Part shown: piece by piece, positions 22,570-33,197 of the stretch
How the letters are laid out: each line of letters opens with the position of its first letter
Numbering within the stretch: the first letter of the stretch is position 1
Origin: Phytoseiulus persimilis
Lineage: Eukaryota; Arthropoda; Arachnida; Mesostigmata; Phytoseiidae
DNA length: 64,000 bases
Reading direction: 5' to 3'
Assembly: GCA_037576195.1 (NCBI GenBank)
Contig: CM075103.1
Span: 23,808,001-23,872,000 of the forward strand
Translations under genes and position numbers: made by a program
Notes under the pieces: model-generated
Seen by the model: only the letters and a program-made list of their open reading frames with translations
What the model was told of the DNA's origin: nothing
The model's database searches: none

Positions 22570-24330
22570 ATGAATCTCATCGATCTCCCCGAAGACGTCC
22601 TGTATCTCATCGCCCGAGAGCTGGATATCGTGAGCTTGGCGACTTTCCAAAGGCTGCATCCACGCCTTCTTGAAGCATCGAATGGTGTTCGGAAGCTTTC
22701 GGTCAAGGCGGAGACCATCTCAGACGCAGAACTGGACTCGCTCGACATGAACGGAGGCAGGGTGTGCTCGCTCGACCTCCAGAACTGCTGGTCGTCTGGT
22801 GACCTCATCCAGGAAGTCACCAACCAGTGCCCCAACGCGAACGAGCTGAACTTGGTGAATTCGACCCTGCAGTACTCGAGAATCCTCGAGGTTCTCGAGC
22901 CGCTCAAGGAGCTGACAACATTGAAGCTCACTTTGACGGCTTCCGAGGACATCGTTCTAAGTGAGAGTCAACGTGCACTATTCCGAAATGTTCGGAAGCT
23001 CTACGTGGAAATCAGGCCCTATCATCCACCGATGGCGCTCCTGATCGATCTCATGAATGTCAGTGATTCGCTCGAGGAGTGCCACATCAACATCGTCGGC
23101 GAAGCCAACTTCCCACACTGGAATGACGCCTTACTGCCCGTCTTGGAGGCGAAAAGATGGAAAACTCTCCACACATTCATCTGCACCAGTTATCACTCGA
23201 AGAACGAACGAGCTCGCATGAAGCTCTTGGAGTGCGTGTTCAGTGGAAACTGGAGTGAGGCAGTGGAGACATGGCTGCGCAGTGCGAAAAAATGCTTCAT
23301 CTTCGAACGCGGGAACTTCAACGGAATTCCTGCCCGTTCTGTACCAGACGCCCACGGGAAACCCCAAGCTTTGAGCCGACACCTCGAGGTCGAGCTCACC
23401 GAAGAAAATGGTCGGGCGACCCTCTTCGAGTCCGAATGGGGGAAGCCCACTTCACTGCGCCTAGTCGACCCCACTCGTGCAGAGAACATCCTGCGTTATC
23501 ACGACTTGAATCGGTGCTTGTCGACAGCGCTGATCGAACTAGACTTCAGCAATTGCCACTGCGAGTTCAAGGACGCAACGAAGTTGGACCTGGCAAATCT
23601 GGCTCCCTGCCTCGAAACACTGGCCGTTCCACAGTGTTTCCTCTTCCCGACTTGGCTGTCGGACGAGATTCGACGGCGGCCCGATTCACCGAAACTATTT
23701 CCGAACACGCTGTCGGGTCTCAACAAATTGAGAAAGTTCATCGTGAAGGCTGAACAGCATAGGCCCGGCTGCGACACCATGGATTGCAGTTGTGATTCAG
23801 ATTGGTATGCGTCAAAATGTTCGGGCTGCCGTGCGGCGCTCACTTCGACCAGGTTCCCCGTGTTGGAGCCTCTCGAGAGTCTCGAGGAGCTCACGCTAGA
23901 CAACGTCTGGGCGACAAAATGCTTGTACCGGAGCTTGGCACATCCCAAGGTACATACCGTGCGCTTAGGTTTGCGGGACTACAGCGAGGTGGAGGGCTTG
24001 CGGGGCTTCTTGAATGCCTGCTCAAGCTTGAAGAAGCTCAAGCTCAGAGTTGGTGAGACTGTCACTCTCAGGACGGGACTTCCACACGACTTCTGGAGGG
24101 ATCTTGCTGAAGGACCCTACTTAAACCAGCTGTGCGTGGAATCTTGCGAGGAGTCTTGCGGTGCCTGTTTTCGAGAGCTATATCGGGCGCATTCTAGAGA
24201 AGTCGAAGCTTTTCCACCTCCACAACCCTCGTCGAGGTGTGAGGGATTCGCTGGTGAGACGCTTCGAAAGCCTGAGGGCGCTGGAGGAACACGGGCGAAA
24301 GGTTCTCGTCGCGGAGAAATGCGCAACTGA
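22570..24330 (+). pseudogene. F-box/LRR-like protein, copy 2, C-terminus frameshifted
   Basis: Same start and F-box/LRR body as copy 1 with a few substitutions. At about 24139-24150 a 14-base stretch of copies 1 and 3 is replaced by 9 bases (TCTTGCGAG), a net loss of five that shifts the frame. The new tail is Cys-, Pro- and Ser-rich and stops at 24330, giving 586 codons against 622. The inserted TCTTGCG also occurs a few bases downstream, suggesting local template slippage. The original C-terminal frame remains open after the lesion (24161-24433). It keeps the F-box, so a truncated protein could still be made. Poly(A) signal at 24536-24541. Confidence 0.8.
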
Positions 24331-24775
24331 GGGAGATCTGGGGGATCGATTCGCGAACGGGCGTTTCCCCGGACGCGCCCTCTGTTCTGGCGAACCTCTC
24401 GTCGGCTATGTTAAACCGAGCGCATGGGAATGATTCTGCTTCTGTTAGGTACCCCTGGATGTATATTGTATGTATAGAGATGTTGTTCCGGACTGCGGCA
24501 ATGAAAAATGAATATGAAATATCATTAGAAACTACAATAAAAATTATTTCTTATAGCATGTACAGTGTTTATTCGTCGATGATTGATGGTTCTGGTCTCA
24601 AACTACATCGGGTTATTCAGCTATGAGAGGTTCTTCATCGTCGATCTCTTCGAACCGTGGCTGAGGAATTCTAATTCTGCGTTCCGCTGTTTTTTTCGTG
24701 ATTTTGTTCGTCCGTCCTCAGTTCTCCATGGATTCCAGGGTGAAACCAGTCTGTCTGATTCTAATAAGGACACCC

Positions 24776-26126
24776 AGATCGTCCCAATGATCGAAACCAC
24801 CCGCTAACAACGCCACACGATACGAAATAACCATCGCAACACCCCATGTCCGCCTTCATTTCTTCGACCAAGGGAGCTCAGCTAACTTTCCAGCGAATAA
24901 ATTGGTTTAACTGAGTTCCGAAAACTTGAGTCCAACTAACTTTGTGTTCGCATTCAGAAAAGTCAACGATTCAAGCCATTCTACTGGCGGGCCTGGCGGA
25001 TGCTCTCAGGTCACTCTTCAGGTTGGCAGAATGGAAGAATCTGTGGCGTTACCGCACTTTCGTGTCCCGCGACGAGAAAAATACGGTCTCAAGAAAGGGA
25101 GAGAATAGCCCCAAAGTGCCTCCTGACTGCAACTTCCTGCTCTTCGGACATTTTCGTACCCTCCATTCTTGATCAGCGATTCCTGGGCGGCGAGCCAAGT
25201 GCTTGTGAAGCCTTAATTGACTGAAAGTTCGGCTGTTCGGACAGATAGTTCCTGGGCGGCAAACGAGGCACTTGCTAGGCCTTCGTGAATTGATACGGCA
25301 TATAGGTAGCTCGTAGGCGGCAATCAAGGCGCTTGTTCAACCGAGACGATGTCACAGTTAAGCAGGAAACCTGGTTCCATCGAAAATCTACGACCGCTCC
25401 CCCCTCTAGTCACTTCTGGATCCGCCACGGCGCGTGTTCATCGGTGTAAGACTGCATTCGGCAGTAGGAGCAGTGTACCCGTTTTTTACACGCACCGTCC
25501 ACGGCTGACTGTTCCATTACGCGCAAAGCGTAATTTGAATGGCCAGGTCTCTGAACATCGGTTTGGCTGGGGAGCGTAACGGTCCGGGGAAGGTACTAAA
25601 GCACGTTTTGGGCTCCTGTGCTCTGCCGCTCGTTGTGTAATCCCCTCGGTCGCTAAATTCACCCTTGTCACCATGGGAATTCGTGCTACCATGCGAACTA
25701 GCAACACGCTGGTGTGATCGACCTCATACTCTTGCCGGCTAAATCGAGAAGGTACACTCCGATCTCGTTGATACTTTCTGTATATGTGGGAGGATATTGG
25801 ACCTAGATTTCGAGGCAGTTTCCAGATTGGCCACTGGTTGGGAAGCGTCACTGAGATACACACTGATAGAAGCAATCTGCTGATCCGTGATGTGATCACA
25901 TCGAAGCGTGGCCCCCAATGAGAGCTTCCCGGAAATTCTATATCAGCGCTGTAGCACCAGCTGTTATCGACATATGGCGATTTCAAGCCATGGCTCGATT
26001 CCGTCATTGTCGCCTTACGAGGGGTCGCTGGGAACTGATACTTGCTGTGGTTGCTCCGCACGGGGTCCGGCTAATTCGAAGGAATTCCCAGCGGAATCCG
26101 TCAACATGAGCAGCAATAATCTAGGA
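24776..26126. other. Shared spacer of unit 2, no supported gene
   Basis: Repeated in unit 3 at 36247-37598. A 191-codon minus frame (25486-26061) has no recognisable domain and is read as chance. Three degenerate copies of a 61-63 bp element with CCTGGGCGGC / CGTAGGCGGC followed by GCTTG occur at about 25185, 25250 and 25311. Confidence 0.5.
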
Positions 26127-27680
26127 ATCTCCTAGAGTCTTTGGGAGAAACACAGCAATCTTCCTGTCCTGGTGATTGCCCCCAGAATGATTGTTGTTTC
26201 TACACCGCTACCAGACAGTTCACTGAGTCAATCAGAATCGGTATTCGACCTAACGGAATTGAAAAAGTCCGGAGGTAACGGAAAAATCCTGTCGCACGGT
26301 ACTTCATGCTTGCCTCATATTCACAGCGGAGCGTGAGCGGCTGTGCTGGTTCCATACGCTTGAGCCTGTCCAAACTGTCCAAAAAGAGATAAAAGCTATT
26401 TTTTTGAAGTTTTCAGCGGTCAAACAGTACCTTTCACCGGTGAAAACACTTGTGTGTTGTGTGTTGAAGTGATTTGGCCCGAAAAATCGACAACACAACG
26501 GTATGGAAGGATATATGAGCGAAAGTAGATTCGAAGCTGCCTGCGCCACGTGCGCTCCACGTGCGGAGGTCCTCGCGGCCGAAGCCGGGCAGTGCTGCGC
26601 TCTCGGCAGTCTAGAATCGAAACTGCTCAGTCTCGATTCGCGCCACACATTGTCTTTTCGGAGCGCAAACGAAAATTCGTAAGAGGCCGCTCAACTGGCG
26701 AGTAAGCTGGACGAAGCACTGTCAACAGCCGAACAGCTCAAGTTGAGGGTTCAAGCCCTCGAAGAACAAGTCAAAGCCCAAAAGACGGAGCTCGAGGCCA
26801 GCAAAAAGAGACTTGCTGGGCTTCCTGTTGATGCTGCAGCCCAAGGGGTGACAACAGCAATCACAGAAATGGGTTCTAGTGGCTCCAATTGGCCACCGGA
26901 ATGACTGGTCTCGGCGAGTCCGAATCATGCGTTGTTAGAGAATCCGGACTGATCTCACCAAGATACTGCCATAAGCGAATCGTGCGTTCGACTCGGAGTG
27001 CCGTGGAATCGCAGTCCGTCACCCGGATCAACTCGAGCGTCTGTGGGTTTGATTCGCGAATCTCGATCCTTCCCTCAGTTAACGGCAGGCTCGTCTCTCA
27101 TCTGAGTGTGTATGCATTCAGGTTGACAAACCCTGCCGGAAGCTGAGATACGCTCCCGACACTGAACTCGACCTCTACGGAGATCTTGCAGGAGATCGCG
27201 TATTTTCCGAGTTCAGACTCGAGCAAAATCTGGTTGTTGCTGACGTGGTCAGCCATACAGAACAGTTCCTTAGCGAATTCCCGAACCACACATTCCATAT
27301 GATGGTTCACGTCGGAGCCCAGGACGTACCCAACTGTATGGTAAGCAGCGTACCTGTCAGCTACGACGATATTGCTGACTCCATCATCCGCCCAGTAGCG
27401 AAGTTGAAGGCGAAACACGCCAGAATACACTCGGTAACGTGGTGCACGATGATAGAGACACCTGATGCTTTCACATCAGACAAATCAATGAAAAAATCAC
27501 CTGCTTTGATTGTGTCAGGGGAAGGAGATTGGTAGAGATTCTCGATCTTCGAAATATCTCGGCCAATCCCACACGCATCCAACAAAACGGAGCGCCCCCC
27601 TCTACACAGATGCGGGCCTCAAAATCCTGAAGGACTGGCTCAAAGCGTCAGTCAAGCAGAAGCTCGGAATCACTCCAGAA
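26127..27680 (+). pseudogene. NLR copy B: 5' UTR and ORF1 (coiled coil plus SGNH-like domain)
   Basis: The 5' UTR-like block runs to about 26500. ORF1 starts near 26501 (MEGYMSESRFEAACATC) and meets an in-frame TAA near 26681, also present in unit 3. After it a coiled coil (LASKLDEALSTAEQLKLRVQ region) is followed by broken frames. The stretch 27150-27540 contains a GDLAGDR block and then HVGAQDVPNC, resembling the GDS and GxND blocks of SGNH esterases found in ORF1 of CR1-group elements. The assignment is inference. The end (GLKILKDWLKASVKQKLG...) joins MLDELRAQ across the Merlin insertion site. Confidence 0.55.
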
Positions 27681-27688
27681 AAGCTTCC

Positions 27689-29565
27689 GGTTCTGAGCTG
27701 TTAGGCGACAGGCGCATGCCAGCCGAGGCGCCGTGGTGCCGAGTTACTGGCTGGGAGCGAGCGAGGGGGATTTATGAAAGCAATGGCGGCAAGAATTGCG
27801 TCGAACGCCTTGCCAACCACTTGCTCTCGCCAGGCGAATTCGACGAGGGAAGAAGCGAGATGGGAACGGGAGGTGCCACGATGTCTTTTGTTTCTCCATT
27901 TGGCGGAACCCCACAGACGCTCCACATTCTGGGTGTGTGCTTTCGTTGTTGGGTCCACGAAGTTCTTCTCATGGTTGACCATCAAATGAGTGAAGCCTGC
28001 TCGTTCCAACTCGGCTGTCTTGTAGCCTGCCCAGCTGTCACTGTAAATGATCGAGCCGACTTCGATGTTGGACTTGATTGCTCGGAACAGCGTGCTGGCC
28101 GTCCTGTCCGGAACCGCGAGCATGAAACACTTCTTAGTTTCCCTACAGAGACCACCGAAGACCCATTGCTGGGGCAGGATGCGGCGTGCGTGGTTCTTAC
28201 GTTTCGTGAAAAGAGTTTCGTCGATCTCTACGATGCTACCAGGGCCCCCGAGTTTGGCGCGAGGTCGTCGTTGTATGTATTGGAAGCACACTTCGCGGAG
28301 AGCTTCATTCCATGCGGAGACTGAAGAATGTTCCATTCCGAGTTCTTCCTTACACCAGGAGATCGAGGAGAGTTCAGTTGACCAAGCATAAATGAAACGC
28401 ACAATGGTCACTAAAGGCAGCCGTGTATTTTCTAGCCCACTTCCCGTTCGCACACCAAGTCTCATATCACATGGAGCACAGAACCAGCTCAGGCGATGAC
28501 CTTCGACGAGTACCCTCACCGGATGTCCTCGGCAGCACTTGAGCTCTTTCAGGAGAATCCCTTTTCCTTGGAGGAAGGAATACGGCCTCGACCTCAGTCT
28601 TCGGTAACGTGAAGAGAGTGACACCTGAGGGTGCAACTGCAGTCGCTGAAGTCCCCGATTCGCTCGCTCGGAGCGCGTAGGTATGGTCCGAAAGTGGGAA
28701 TTGAGACATCTTGAACAGCGGCAGGAGGGAACGAATCGAGATAGCCTTTGGCATCTAAGCAACGGTAGAACTCGACAGGGAAAAAACTCAACTGTTGTGA
28801 ACGGCTGAGCTTTACGGAGACTGCGCGAAACTTCTTCCAAATTCAAATCAGAGTCCCCGCCCTTATCGGCCATATTTCAACGGCAGGTTTCCCACTGATT
28901 GCCGTGCGCTATGTGCGAGTGGGGTCGCAATTTCCGCCGCTTGCTAGCGAGCTATTTCGTGCGTCTCGAATTGGACTTTATAGAACGAAGAAGAACGAAG
29001 TTTCTTGCGTCGAGTTATATCGAAGCTTCAACTCGGTCGCTGGTGGATCCGTCATCGGATCATTAACTATCAGTTTCGGAAGATGCGCGAGCTGCGCATT
29101 CGGCGAGCTCGACTCATCCAGGACTGCGCCAGGCAGGCGAGGCCGCCGGAGTTCGCTTCCCCCGCGAGAAGGTCTCCTATGCCGGCCTCTTGGCAATACG
29201 AGCCCCGGGGCCGGTCGTTGATTACAATGGTGCCGCAAAGCGTAAGTTTCCATTTATTATCACCCCCCCCCCCCCCCACTCGCGAGTTGGCGGCGTACTC
29301 TTGCGAGAAAGCATGTTTACATCGCCTGGCCATGCGGTCGGAATCAAAAGGGACAATCGGTTGCGCGCGCTTCATGTAGCCCAAATTAAGCTCTCCTAAT
29401 CGTCTTCGCTGAAGACCGAGCCGACCGTTCCCATGTGCTCGCGTTGTCTTGGTATGGAGCGGCCCCTCTCCAGACCTCCTCTCCCCTCTCCGACTGTTTT
29501 GACGTATAGAAACTCGGAATAACTTTCGGCTGCTTAACTCGGCTGACGCCTAGCAGAAAAATACC
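27689..29565 (-). mobile_element. Merlin (IS1595-like) DNA transposon
   Basis: 1877 bp flanked by the 8-bp duplication AAGCTTCC (27681-27688 and 29566-29573); unit 3 carries the empty site with one AAGCTTCC (39183-39190). The ends start GGTTCTGAGCTGTTAGGCGA and, inverted, GGTATTTTTCTGCTAGGCGT, about 16 of 23 bases matching. The single transposase lies on minus. TSD of 8-9 bp and ISXO2-type transposase are hallmarks of Merlin. A C-run (about 29265-29278) lies in the 5' region. Confidence 0.88.
27701..28873 (-). CDS. Merlin transposase (DDE, ISXO2-like)
   Basis: 390 codons from MADKGGDSDLNLEEV to the stop 12 bp from the element end. The catalytic core is in residues about 195-370: IVEIDETLFTKRKNH (first D), GSIIYSDSWAGYK (second D) and HTQNVERLWGSAKW (the E). 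Before it, CC...C..C (CCRGHPVR ... WFCAPCD, about residues 108-135) is the usual zinc-ribbon remnant. Residues 30-100 look odd (Arg/Ser/Cys rich), while another frame there (28791-28594) reads more naturally (SFFPVEFYRCLDAKGYLDS), so a pair of compensating indels may have scrambled this part. It cuts and pastes the element via its inverted repeats. Confidence 0.8.
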   Translation of the reverse strand: MADKGGDSDLNLEEVSRSLRKAQPFTTVEFFPCRVLPLLRCQRLSRFVPSCRCSRCLNSHFRTIPTRSERANRGLQRLQLHPQVSLSSRYRRLRSRPYSFLQGKGILLKELKCCRGHPVRVLVEGHRLSWFCAPCDMRLGVRTGSGLENTRLPLVTIVRFIYAWSTELSSISWCKEELGMEHSSVSAWNEALREVCFQYIQRRPRAKLGGPGSIVEIDETLFTKRKNHARRILPQQWVFGGLCRETKKCFMLAVPDRTASTLFRAIKSNIEVGSIIYSDSWAGYKTAELERAGFTHLMVNHEKNFVDPTTKAHTQNVERLWGSAKWRNKRHRGTSRSHLASSLVEFAWREQVVGKAFDAILAAIAFINPPRSLPASNSAPRRLGWHAPVA

Positions 29566-32047
29566 AAGCTTCCCATGCTTGACGAACTAAGAGCTCAGTT
29601 CCTTGAGGATAGGAGGAAACGCTTCCAGGCCGATGCGGAAAACCGCAAGACCCATCTTAAGAGAAAGCAACTTCTGAAGAAGATGGTCGAAGAGGCCCAA
29701 ACAAAAATGGCGCGGCAGCGGCGCCGTCAAATGATGCGTCTAAGAAAGTTCGTACTCCGCAGAAAAAGCCTGGAGACGGACAAAACGACAGATCTGCACC
29801 CAAAGCACCGGGGCAGAGACAACAGCATCAAGGGCGGTCACAGGAGCAGGCCCCGAAGGACCACAGCAAACCTGGACCCAGTGGATACTGCGGCAAAAAA
29901 CGCCACCAGCCCTACCAGACCGACAAAACAAGGCGTCACCCTCCTGAAGGACCTGGAAGTGCCCCGCCGAGGTCCTAACAAGAGCAACCAGCCAATCCAG
30001 CCCATGAGGCGATGCCGCAAGCGTGGACTCCGGAGCAAAGGAGCACCTTGCGAGACTGTTGTTAATAAACTATGTTTCGCTTCTCTAAATATCAATGGTT
30101 CTAAATCTAGCATGGCCAAATGGGCTGCGCTTGAAAAAGATGTGCTCTTCGACATGAACGTGGACATAATGATGTTATGTGAAACGCGTCTTATTATGAA
30201 TGACGAGAAAGCACCACCCATTGAGGAATACAACATAATATCCAGCAACCGGCGAGGCCCGACTGGGAGAAACTCGAATGGTGTCGTAGCTATCCTATAC
30301 AGGGAAAACTGTGTCGAAGACTGGAACCACAAAGGCAATGACTTCATTGCCCAAGCAACGTGGATTGGCAGACAACGATGGATATTCATATCCTTCTACA
30401 TATATGGAACAGTAAGGGAAAACAAAACCCTCACCAGATCCATGAGCACACTCACCAAGCAAAAGTTCTCGCCGCTAGATAAGATTATCATAGGTGGTGA
30501 CGTCAATGCGCATATCCCCAGCCTCGATGGAAAATCAAACAAAAGAGGACAGATCCTCGAGGAGTTTTCCATTGAGAACGGACTCACTATACTAAACATG
30601 ACTGAGCGATGCGAAGGCAAATTCACTCGAGGGGAGTCAGCGATAGACTACTTTCTTGTGAACGGAGCAGCGCTGAGTCACACAGACTCCATGACCATCG
30701 ACGAAGACAGGATCATAGCACTGAGCGATCATAATCTTCTGAGAATTAAATGCGCAGCCTAGCAGAGTCATGTACCAAAAATCAAGAAACGGATTCACTC
30801 GATGCGTCCGCTTCTCGCTGCGCAAATAGTTGAGAATCAACTTGAGGCGCACCCAGGTGGCCTTCCACTGGGATATGAAGACTTTAAGGAAAAGATCCTA
30901 GGAGCAATCAAAAAATCACGACGTATCCACCGATGCGTCCACCGCACACTTATCCGATCTAAGACTCTAGACGAGCTAATTGGATACCGGAGAGAGTGCG
31001 GCCGACTCTGGAGACAGAGGAAACGGCAACTGAACTCTGTCGCGAGAAATGGTACCACAGAGCACCGTGAGACCGACAAACATAGCGGCGTTGGAGACCC
31101 GACAACGAACACACCACATGTGCGTTCAAGAGAACAGAGAGGGCAAACAACGCATGCGCCCTCCGAAACACTCAGTGACTGTGACGTTGTAGAGGCAGAA
31201 AGCCGATACCGCGCAGCACAACAGCAAGTTCGCGAGGAAGTGCAGAGAGAAGTGAGGCAACGTGACCACCAAATATGCCTGGATATCCTCAAAGCACCCA
31301 GAAACAACAGAGCTAAAAGGCTGTGGCAGTTCCTGAGTCGAAGTAAGGACACTGGACGCCCGTCTGGCACCAGGATCAAAGACCGAAATGATCTCCTGAT
31401 TCCAAACGACGACTTGACAGATCACCTAACTGACGTAGGAATTGCTGGAAGCAAGCAAGACCAACGATCAGGAAGACCTGTAGCGAGTAAGCAGAGATCC
31501 CACAGAAATCGTTACAGGCCCAGAAGAGGTCAAGAGAGCGATGAGTACCATCCAAGACCGCTCAGGCTGTGGCCTCGATGGTACCCCACCGAAAGTCTTG
31601 AAAAATCTGCAGAGTGAAGGTGTAAAGCAAATCACCGAACTATCAAACAGAATGTTTTCCGGAGCCGAATACATACCAGAGGACTGGAAACAGAGAAGAG
31701 CGTCCCTCATAGAAAAAGGAAACTCTAAAAAGGGACACCTGAACACATTTCGACCGATCACCATCACCCTAGTCCTGTACAGACTATTCACAAAGATCTT
31801 CACCTCAAAGATCCAAGAGTGGATCGAGAATTAACAGATTCTGGGGGAGAAGCAGAGCGGCTTTAGATCAGGTAGGCGTGGAGACGATAACATCTTCATA
31901 CTTAATTCCGCCAAAGAGATCGCCAGAGAAAACAAGCAAGGAATGATAGCCTGCTTCCTGGACTGCTCCCGAGCCTTCGACAGAATTGACCGCGAAGAAC
32001 TGTGGAAGATTCTACGCAGACTCGGAATGGAACCCAGCTGGGTCGAC
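29566..32047 (+). pseudogene. NLR copy B: linker, APE endonuclease, partial RT
   Basis: The frame 29575-30762 reads MLDELRAQFLEDRRKRFQ, a basic linker and the full APE domain in one frame (unlike copy A). It ends at a TAG at 30760 that is a CAG glutamine codon in copies A and C. Further frames (30802-31617, 31541-31834) carry the region up to RT. The in-frame TAA before the NGFRS block and the frameshift near 31445 are shared with A and C. RT stops abruptly after the catalytic FLDCSRAFDRID block at GTCGAC (32047). Confidence 0.8.
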
Positions 32048-32248
32048 TAAGGCTAAGGAGCTGGAGATGGACGAAGAAGTTTCAAGGAATCTCTTGAAAG
32101 TCTAGCAGAAGATTCTAATCCTGTAGCCGGATCGGTACGTCGAGAAGCGGCAGCATTCCCCGCGTAATTGATAACATAAAGCATGCCCGCCCGGGATGAC
32201 GTGATCACAACTGATATGCCAGCCGTTGGGAACTGTTATTCTACGGTG
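32048..32248 (+). repeat. Tail shared after NLR copies B and C
   Basis: Starts TAAGGCTAAGGAGCTGGAG right after the NLR break and leads into unit 3. The same sequence follows the NLR at 63829. No gene seen. Confidence 0.7.
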
Positions 32249-32698
32249 GCTGCTGCGCCAGTCACCATTTCATGCGAAACGGGCGGCGGTTTTATGCACC
32301 TGCACTGTGCGGGCCCTGATCATCTTGATCGGCGGTTGTACGTATTCCCGACTCGCATTCTTTGAACTCGGAGCATGTGAGTGGGGGTCGCAAAAATTCA
32401 CGATTCCGAGTCTGCGACCCCTACTCGTGAGCATTCAGAAACATTTGGGGTTGCGGTGGAATGCTTCCGCAGGTTTTCTGTGAATTTCGAAATGTGGTGA
32501 AGCCTCGTTTCGCGATTCTCAGCTCAATGGTTCGTTGAGCGGATTCTGGCATCCCAGATTTCTCCGGGGAGCCTCCTGGCCTTTCGCCAGGGGTTAAATG
32601 GGGCGAGTGCGGCATTTCATCTTGCCAGTCCATTCGCGATTATTCGTGGATTTCGGTACACAGCGTCAGGGAACCTCACGGAATGCGATGCATCGGCC

Positions 32699-32896
32699 AT
32701 GGCTTCGGAGGATTCGCAGTTCCCGAGGTATTCCCAGTGTTTCTGCTTTTTCAGCTTTTTCAAGACAGCCTTTTGTCAAATTTTTCGCAAGAAACGGAAC
32801 ATTCCCGCAATAAAAACTGTCGATGAGGATGAGTATATGCTTGCGCTCAAACCGGCTCATTACGGGAAGAAAGTGCGGAAGCTGTTGGGGTTGTGA
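32699..32896 (+). CDS. Small conserved ORF upstream of F-box copy 3
   Basis: Same frame as the other two but with a 9-bp in-frame insertion (three extra codons in the Phe-rich part), giving 65 codons. An indel that keeps the frame is weak support for coding. Confidence 0.32.
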   Translation: MASEDSQFPRYSQCFCFFSFFKTAFCQIFRKKRNIPAIKTVDEDEYMLALKPAHYGKKVRKLLGL

Positions 32897-33197
32897 TCCA
32901 CGGACAGACGTTCATGGGTATCCTCCAAGCCAACGAGCTGAGTAATCGTAGTTCGAGCTGAATTTTAGTCGGGGTCATGAGCTATGTAGAAACCTCAATG
33001 GCTGCCCGTCAGACGACCAGGGGGCGCCACCGCTGGAGAGAGCTCGAGTCCGGTGAGGGTTTTCTTGAGAGGGCTCTGAGTCTGGTTTATTAAGCGGTCT
33101 GAATCGAGTCTCAGGCTACTTTCTGTGAGGTTTCACAGTGTGTGGATCGCGTCACTGGTTCTTTGTTTCTTCGAAACGGCCTCGTTACCCGTGCAAG

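Larger units (their letters stand above)
21631..32248 (+). repeat. Tandem unit 2
   Basis: Begins GCTGCTGCGCCAGTCACC, as does unit 3 at 32249. It contains F-box copy 2, a spacer, NLR 5' part, a Merlin insertion, NLR ORF2 cut at 32047, and a 200-bp tail (32048-32248) that reappears after the NLR of unit 3. Confidence 0.85.

Noticed and set aside
25486-26061. 191-codon minus frame (also 36959-37534)
   Set aside because: No domain, no poly(A) signal, and its presence in both units is explained by recent duplication.
29220-29290. C-run near 29265-29278 as a functional element
   Set aside because: Simple homopolymer in the Merlin non-coding part; may vary by sequencing error.
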